Below, piece by piece: positions 57,697 to 64,000 of a stretch of 64,000 bases of DNA. Each line of letters begins with the position of its first letter. The first letter of the stretch is position 1. The stretch comes from Symmetrospora coprosmae (taxonomy: Eukaryota; Basidiomycota; Cystobasidiomycetes; Symmetrosporaceae), in assembly GCA_008802785.1 (NCBI GenBank), contig VUYT01000004.1, forward strand, positions 1 to 64,000. Reading direction: 5' to 3'. A program made the position numbers and the translations under genes. The notes under the pieces are model-generated. The model was given only the letters and a program-made list of their open reading frames with translations. It did no database searches and had not been told where the DNA came from.

Positions 57697-60600
57697 ATGA
57701 AGGTGAGACTCTTGGACCCCTTCACAGCGCTCGTGCATCGGGTGCGACCGCACCGTGCCCTCGCGCCCGCCGTCTAACGGAGCGGAAAGGACGGAGATGC
57801 TGATGTGGTCGAAGCGACGATGACAACGCTTTCCAGTTCGGAAAGCAGCTCGCTGCTCAGCAGATTCCTGCATGGGACGTCTACTATGTCGACTACAAGG
57901 GCCTGAAGAAGGTGCGCGATGACTAGCCGGCAATCCCCGCCGGAACCCCACCCTGGTGGTACTGACAGTCATCCCCTTGCTGCGGGTCTGTTACGCCGCA
58001 GATCATCAACTCGCTCGCAAAAGGTCGTCCAGCAGATGCAGCACTGCTCGCGGCCGGCCTGAGGCCACCCTTTCACCTCGCTTCGTCCATCCAGCCCGCG
58101 CCTGCGCCTCCCTCGACGTCTGCATCGACCTCGAGACCAACCCCCGCGGATGGCAGCAGCACAAGTACCGCCGCTGACTTTGGCGCTTCAGGCTATGCCG
58201 GGCTCCCTCTCCCCTCGTCGGGCGATACTAGCCTGCCAGCCGCTCCATCGAGCCTGCCACCGTCATCGACTTCGCACACCAGTCACCATGGTTCTCTCCT
58301 GCCGGACTCTGGCGAAAGCGCCCTACTCCAGGCTCACAAGGCAGCCTTCTTCTTCAAATTGGAAAGGGAGCTCGAGAAGGTGCGCCTTGCGTGATTCCCT
58401 GTCGCGGCGTGCTCGCCAATTCGGCTGAGACCCGCGCTTGCAGATCAACGCGTTCTACCTGCAGAAAGAATCGGAAATGAAGAGTCGAGTCAGAGCTCTC
58501 ATCGACAAACGCAAGGCAGTGCAGGCTCACCTGGGCGGCACGCTGTCGCGGGACTCGGCATGCTTCATCGCACTGTACGAAGGCTTGAGGTATTTTGAAC
58601 GGGATCTCAGCAAACTCCAGGTGCGCCGTAGATGCGCTCTAGGATGGCTCCAACGCTTTGATCTGACGCAGCGAGTGATTTCGCAGAACTATATCGAGAT
58701 GAACGCGACCGGGTTCCGCAAAATCCTGAAGAAATGGGATAAGCGCTCCAAGTCCACAACTAAAGAGCTGTACCTGGCTCGTCAGGTAGACGTTCAGCCG
58801 TGCTTCAATCGGGAAGTCATCAGTGAACTATCAGACACTGCAGCTGCGAATGTGCGCAAGCTGGAGAATCTCTGTCTGGCCAAGGGCGGGGAGCAGACGG
58901 TGGACCCGGCAGCCGATGGCATCTTGAGCGAACGGCGCCAAGATCTGGCCTTGGCAAACGCTGAGGCGCAGGATGATCTCTTGTCCAACCTCGAGAATGA
59001 GCTCATCGCCGCTGTCAAAGCAGGAGATCGACCTGCGGTCGATGCCATCTTCAGCAACTTGCCAACCTCGTACGAGTCGCTCGATCACGAGATAAAATCG
59101 CAGCTGGCGCGGATATTCTGGAGGGCAGCCATCATCGAATCGGCACCAGCTCGGTCACCCAGGCACCGATCGTCCTCTGGTAGTGCCCACAGTGGAAGCA
59201 CAGCGATGGCGCCGGGGCCGGAAGCCGCAGAACGGTTGATACGGGTCGACAAGCTGGACTTTTCCTTTGTCGATGACATCAATGGCCGTACGCCATTGAT
59301 AGAAGCGGCCGCGCGTGACAAGGTGGAACTCGTCAGGGTCTGCGTTGAGCGCGAGGTACCGCTACAGCACCGCGATGTCTACGGTCGACAAGCCATCCAC
59401 TACGCAGCGATGCACAGCTCGGACATGACAGCCTACCTGCTTCAACATGGAGCAGACGCTACCTCCGTCGACCTAGACGGGTCTAGTCCGCTTATACAGG
59501 CCATTCAAAGTGGCCAGCTGGCCAATGTACATGTCATACTGCAACATCTAGAAGGGAAGAGAATCCGAGATCCAAGTGCAATTGGTCAGCAATCACGGAC
59601 CGGTACAGCATATCGCCCAAAGACCGCGGAGTCTGTCCTGCCCATCGCCCTGGCGGCTAAGCAGGGCCACGTATCCATCGTGTCTTTGCTCTTGAGCAGC
59701 GGGCATTCTATAGCTGCCGATGCTTCGGGCTTCCTCCCGCAGCACATTGCTGCGCGGGAAGGCCATCACGACGTGCTCGCCGTCCTCCTGAATGTAGGAG
59801 CGAGTATAGACGCGCCGGATAAATTCGCCAACTGGACACCCTTGTTTCATGCGGCGAACGAGGGGCATATCGCCTCAGTCAGGCTGCTGCTCGATGCAGG
59901 CGCCAACGTGGAGGTCGTCGATGACCAAGGCAAGACTGCTATCCACCACGCCGCCTGGTCGGGTCATCCGGAGATAGTCTCGGCCCTCCTGCAGGCCAGG
60001 CGGCCCAGGCTTTTCAATGGCACAGCGAAACGCGGAGAGCCTTCGGGTTCTGATGTCTCAGCGAAGCCGGTGGCCACTGAGCCGCCCAGTACGCGGAAGC
60101 GGACCGCGGCCGACGTCGCAGCATCGGATCTGGACGACATGGACTTGGATGGCGACCTGATCCCAGACCTATCACTGCCGCCGCCTGCACTACCTCTGCG
60201 AACATACGGTCACAGCTATCTGGACTCGAGGCGTTCGCTCGTTCAAATCACACTCGGACATCCAACGACATCCATGGAGCCGGTGCCGCCCACGCGCTTC
60301 TATCGACAGGACCAGCCGGCATCGCTCAAACTCGTCATCACGTCGCAGCAGGACAGCTTCAACGCCCCGCACACGGTCATGCTGCCACAGGCAGACGAGC
60401 GCGAGACAATCTCCCTGCTGGTCGACTCGCTGGCGAGCTTGACTCTCCAGCTCGAGCTCTACCCCACATTTGGCTCGAGGCTCATCGGCAAAGCCGTATG
60501 TCTGCCGAGCACTTTCCGGGATCTCAAGAGCATCGGACGCTTCTCTGCGCCTGTACTCGATACGCACCTCGGCATTATTGGCGAAGTCAACCTGGAAATC

Positions 60601-61751
60601 AACTTTGTCACGCAATTTCAGGACGTCCAGCTCGCCATCGGAGGCCGCCTGGAAACATACTGGAAATCCATCTCGCCTGAAAAGCCATCGCCCCAGCTCA
60701 GGGCAGCCGGATGTAACAGTAGCGGCGGCGCTAAGAGCGGGAACGCCCCGGACCAGGCATACATTACCGCCTCATCGCTCAGTGGCGAGTATGCCAAAGT
60801 GGTGGTGCAGGTCACTCGAGATGGGGTTCCGTTCATCTACCCGCAGTGGCTCTTGCCCACGCAGGATAGCTTTGAGCTGCATCTCACGGATGTTACGGCG
60901 AAAGAATTGGCTGGACTGGCCCGCACGACCGGTCGGTCTTTGGACCAGGTGGCTCTCCCGGCACAGGAGAGCCGCGCGAAGGCTTGGTACGTTGCGCTCA
61001 GTACGACAATTGCGCCACTCTCCGATGTTTTCGCCACCCTCCCAGACGAGATCGGATTAAACATCGAGGTCCGCTATCCAACGCCTTCGGATAGCGCTCG
61101 TCTTGGCATTCGGGATCCACCGGAGCTCAACGCAAGCATCGATGCGATTCTCTCCATCGTTTACGCGCATACCACAACGCATACTGGCGGGGCAGCCGGC
61201 TCAGCAAGCGGAGCCGGGGTTATGGACGTGGCCGCACCGGCGGCGTCGACACCGACCACGCGCCGCATCCTCTTCTCGTCCTTCTGCCCGGCCGCGTGTG
61301 CCGTGCTCAACTGGAAGCAGCCGAACTATGCGGTCCTCTTTGCCAGCTATTGCGGTCTGTCGAGATCCACCCCGGAGGGCATGCTACAGCGGCCGAACAG
61401 GCTCGAGCTCGACAAGCGGTGTACAAGCATTGAAGGGGCAGTCAAGTTTGCAAAGGCCAACAACCTTTTGGGTGTGCTGTTCGACTCTACCATTGTGGTA
61501 AGTGCTTCGGATGGCTTCCAACTAGCCAAGGTTGGAAGGCTAATTTGGATGGCCATCGCACGTTTTATTCCCGTCTCGCACAGACGCGAGTACCTTCGCT
61601 CATAGACAGCGTCAAGGAGAACGGCCTTCTCCTGGGTCTCTTCGGTCCTGCCGGCGGCCCTGCGACTGGATCGGCAAGCAGGGAGCTTGCTCTGGTCGAT
61701 ATCACCAGCACTTCAGAAGGTGTCTTGTCAGCGAGAGCGACCGAAAGCTGA
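57697..61751 (+). CDS. PHO81: Pho81/NUC-2-type SPX-ankyrin-GDPD-like phosphate regulator
   Basis: Phosphate-starvation signalling protein that inhibits the Pho80-Pho85 CDK-cyclin in yeast. Six exons (57697-57702, 57837-57911, 58002-58379, 58444-58620, 58687-61497, 61584-61751) give 1,204 residues, near yeast Pho81. The first exon encodes only MK; splicing creates the SPX start MKFGKQLAAQQIPAWDVYYV. SPX continues DYKGLKKIINSLAKG, FYLQKESEM, LYEGLRYFERDLSKLQ and NATGFRKILKKWDKR, with the Lys cluster that binds inositol pyrophosphates. Ankyrin repeats span about 59255-60000 (NGRTPLIEAAARDKVELVRV, YGRQAIHYAAMHSSDMTAYL, NWTPLFHAANEGHIASVRLL, GKTAIHHAAWSGHPEIVSAL). The C-terminus is a GDPD-like barrel (VVVQVTRDGVPFIYPQWLLP). 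It lacks the HRG catalytic motif, which favours Pho81 over the phosphodiesterase Gde1. Confidence 0.93.
58621..58686 (+). other. Stop-free 66-nt intron in the SPX region of PHO81
   Basis: Donor GTGCGC follows CTCCAG; acceptor TCGCAG precedes AACTATATC. The length is 22 codons without a stop. Removal gives LSKLQNYIEMNATGFRKI, the expected SPX continuity. Confidence 0.85.
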
Positions 61752-63005
61752 GCTCGCAGTGTGCGATTGGCGCGGTCCGATTGAGGAGCGTCCAAGTCAG
61801 TTGCCCAGTACTCGAGTGGTGGTTAGCCTCGAGCGCGTCCCACCCAGAGCACGGACAGAAAGGCGTTTGACGGCGAGATACTCGTAGCTGCTGGGTTTAA
61901 AATGCAGCCGAGCAACAGGCTGGACAGCGGGAAAGAGTACGGAATACCACTCGCCAACATTATCTTTACCGAAGAGCTTCCGAACATGTCCATACCTCTA
62001 CCGAAGAGCTTCCGGACATGTCCATACCTCTGCACGACACCGGCTCTTGGTGTGTCCGAGCATGTAGCTGTATTTGAGCCTTCCGGGCTTTAGTCGGGTA
62101 TGCCCGAGCAAGAGTCGTGTCATGACCGCAAGACCGTTTCGGTCTGCACAGACAACCGTAGCGCATGTGTACGCGCACCGACGCAGAGTTACAAGCCAAT
62201 TCAAGCCATCATCTAGCTTGATCCGTGACCGATGGTACCGGTATCCCGCCTCGTGGAGCGGCATCGGTCGTCCTGTGGCGCCGCAAGGTCTATACGACGC
62301 AGTACCGGTACGTTACGGTAGCTTTCAAAGCTATGACAGCGTCCGGCCGCTGCGACAATGGGTCATTGCCGGCAGGCCTCGGCCGTGGGGAATCCTTGGG
62401 TATCGTGCCTGGGGCTTCGCCCGTGGGGCGCCGTTCCCGGTTGGCGCGACCACAACCGCAACGGCAGGGTGGGTACCGGTATCAGCGCAGTCACCATTGA
62501 CAGCGGTGGCTCGCGAACACTTGGGAGATCGAGAAGCGGTTCGAAAAGCCTGGTGGTTGGCTGCATTCTCCAACAATAAGGGAGCGAGGCCATTCGGCCT
62601 TTCTTTCCACAGGCAGCAGCGAAGTGATCGGAAGAGATGCCGCGACCCGACCGACGCCTTTGGCATCAAAAGGGGGCCTGCCTGTAGAGAAGGACGGCGG
62701 CACCGTTGCGAGGCGGTAGAAGTTGTAGATTTTGCGGAAATGGTCTCTGGTCTCCTCTCCTCTCTGCTCTGCTCTGCTCCCATCTCATCCGATATTGACA
62801 CACTCTCGCTATCCAGGTGAGGCGCCTCCCTCCGCAGCTGCACGTGCAGACGCACGCAGACTGCCGTGCCTGGGCCTGGGTCGCCTTTTTGCGCGGCTCA
62901 GCTGGGCGGCTATTGCTGGCTGTGTACAGCGAAACTGACGCGGACGATGTGCATGCGCTACTGCAGCTCCCCCTACACTCGCTACATCCATTCCTTCTAG
63001 CCAAC
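61752..63005. other. 1.25-kb intergenic region before the CFEM gene
   Basis: Contains a 32-bp tandem duplication (listed) and three copies of a GTACCGGTA-like word (62233, 62304, 62473). Open frames up to 248 codons on + and 174 on - overlap each other and show no domain; I take them as GC-driven. The segment just before 63006 is the CFEM promoter and leader. Confidence 0.55.
61967..62030. repeat. 32-bp direct tandem duplication
   Basis: Units 61967-61998 and 61999-62030 differ at a single position (GAACATG versus GGACATG). Unit core: GAAGAGCTTCCGRACATGTC. It contains the palindrome-like GAAGAGCTTC. Confidence 0.95.
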
Positions 63006-63798
63006 ATGCGATCCGCCGCCGTCTTCTTCCTCGCTGCTCTCGCCACCGCCGTCTCTGCTGCCAGCCTGCAGGCCCGCCAGAACTTCCCTCCCTGGTAGGT
63101 GTCAGCTCAGCGTAGCACCTTTGCCAGCTGTGGAACTTGTGCTGACTCTGCAGCCGTTTCATGTCTCCAGCGTCGCTCAGTGCATCGGCAGCTCGGCCCA
63201 GTCGGCTGGCTGCAACCCGGCCGACGCATCCTGCCTGTGCAACTCGGAAGCCTTCATCAACACTGTCGCACAGTGCTTTGGCTCGAGCTGTGACGCGACC
63301 AACGCTGCTGCCGGTACCGCGCTCGGCCAGCAGGTTTGTCTCTCTATGCGCACGCGGAAGGAAGCACATCTGGGCGTGGCGTCGTGCTGACCGGTCCCGT
63401 TTCCGCTCCCGCCAGCTCTGCGCTACCATCGGTGTCTCAGTCTCCATCCCTTCCGTTGCTTCGTCCGCGCTCGCTGGAGCAGGCAGTCAGTCCGCGACCG
63501 ACGCCGGTGCCGTCACGTCCGCGTCGTCGTCCGGCGCTGCCGCGGGATCGACCATCGCGTCTGAGATCACGGTGAGTCGGCCTTCTTGAAGCCCCGAAGT
63601 TTGCTCTTATTGGGCCTCACTGAATCAACAGCTTGCTGTGTTCGCCTCCCATAGTCCGCCTCCGATGCCGCTGCTTCCGCACCCGCTCAGACGTCCGCTC
63701 CTGCCTCGGCCGCTCCCACCGGTGCCGCTTCCATGGTCTCGGCCAGCGCTGCCCTCACCGGTTTCGCTCTCGTTGGCGCCATTGTTGCAGCACTCTAA
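63006..63798 (+). CDS. CFEM-domain GPI-anchored surface protein
   Basis: Four exons (63006-63094, 63171-63333, 63416-63571, 63655-63798) give 183 residues. The signal peptide is RSAAVFFLAALATAVSA. The CFEM domain has all eight cysteines: PPCVAQCIGSSAQSAGC, then DASCLC, AQCFGSSC and QQLCATIG. The Asp before the CLC pair (PADASCLC), which coordinates haem iron in Candida CFEM proteins, is present. A Ser/Ala/Thr-rich stalk (63440-63730) and a hydrophobic C-terminus (LTGFALVGAIVAAL) fit a GPI signal. In fungi such proteins act in haem capture, surface sensing or as effectors. The first intron completes the CVAQC motif. High Ala/Ser codon bias suggests good expression. Confidence 0.93.
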
Positions 63799-64000
63799 GC
63801 GAGGGCAACGACACGGCGTGCAGATTCCTCGGGCTTGGTTGTCTTCCCCTTTCCGCAGTTTGTGTGGTCAGTACATAGAGAGAGAGAACGGCATGGTGTA
63901 GGCAGTTGGACGGGTCGGGGTTTTAGAGGTTCAGTTTCATTCGCGATAGGCATAAACCTCGAGCAGCATACTTGGTCCTTCAAACAATACAATCCCTCGC
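63799..64000. other. 3' region of CFEM gene to window end
   Basis: Presumed 3' untranslated and intergenic DNA; no other feature seen. Confidence 0.6.

Noticed and set aside
62074-62820. 248-codon + frame between PHO81 and the CFEM gene
   Set aside because: No domain, mixed composition, overlaps minus-strand frames of similar length, and no family resemblance; treated as GC-driven.

Overview
The window is nuclear DNA of a basidiomycete fungus, most likely Ustilaginomycotina or a close relative. The evidence is GC-rich sequence, short GT-AG introns (about 50-130 nt) in nearly every gene, compact spacing, and fungal families such as Zds1, Pho81, CFEM and FHA/Far10-type STRIPAK proteins. I see no retroelement, virus-like element, rRNA or CRISPR array. 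The genus is inference. Exon boundaries were worked out by eye from frame continuity and splice signals.

Layout. 1.3-5.4 kb (+): exportin-1. 6.35-10.3 kb (+): Zds1-type regulator of PP2A. 10.8-12.0 kb (+): three-finger C2H2 protein. 12.4-15.8 kb (-): FHA/coiled-coil/tail-anchored SLMAP-Far10-like protein. 17.6-18.6 kb (+): small single-pass membrane protein, followed by a 9-bp minisatellite. 19.1-22.9 kb (-): two tandem genes of unknown family. 22.9-24.8 kb: repeat-rich, gene-poor block with a tRNA-Phe-like sequence. 24.8-27.1 kb (+): Ser/Pro-rich disordered protein. 27.4-28.1 kb (-): secreted ML (NPC2-like) protein. 28.3-28.9 kb (-): possible small gene. 29.05-32.46 kb (+): Cys-rich receptor-like membrane protein. 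32.56-34.19 kb (-): endonuclease III. 34.5-38.6 kb (-): one or two disordered/coiled-coil genes joined by a possible 10-nt micro-exon switch. 39.06-41.4 kb (+): unknown protein with repeated WKGF motifs. 42.5-44.7 kb (+): catalase. 44.96-46.9 kb (+): Mak11/PAK1IP1 WD40 protein. 47.3-49.0 kb (-): M50B-like membrane peptidase. 50.06-55.25 kb (+): Wee1 kinase. 55.8-57.3 kb (+): unknown basic protein. 57.7-61.75 kb (+): Pho81 (SPX-ankyrin-GDPD-like). 63.0-63.8 kb (+): CFEM GPI-anchored protein.

The genes do not form one pathway. Three of them touch mitotic entry and PP2A control in model yeasts: Zds1, the Far10/SLMAP-like STRIPAK subunit and Wee1. Others are housekeeping (nuclear export, 60S biogenesis, base excision repair, peroxide removal, phosphate sensing).

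The most unusual signals are at RNA level. At least four introns are stop-free multiples of three, so retention would insert residues rather than truncate. One gene has a first exon encoding only Met-Lys. A 10-nt micro-exon may decide between a 175-residue and a 1,241-residue product. Retention of the last intron of the FHA gene would remove its membrane anchor.
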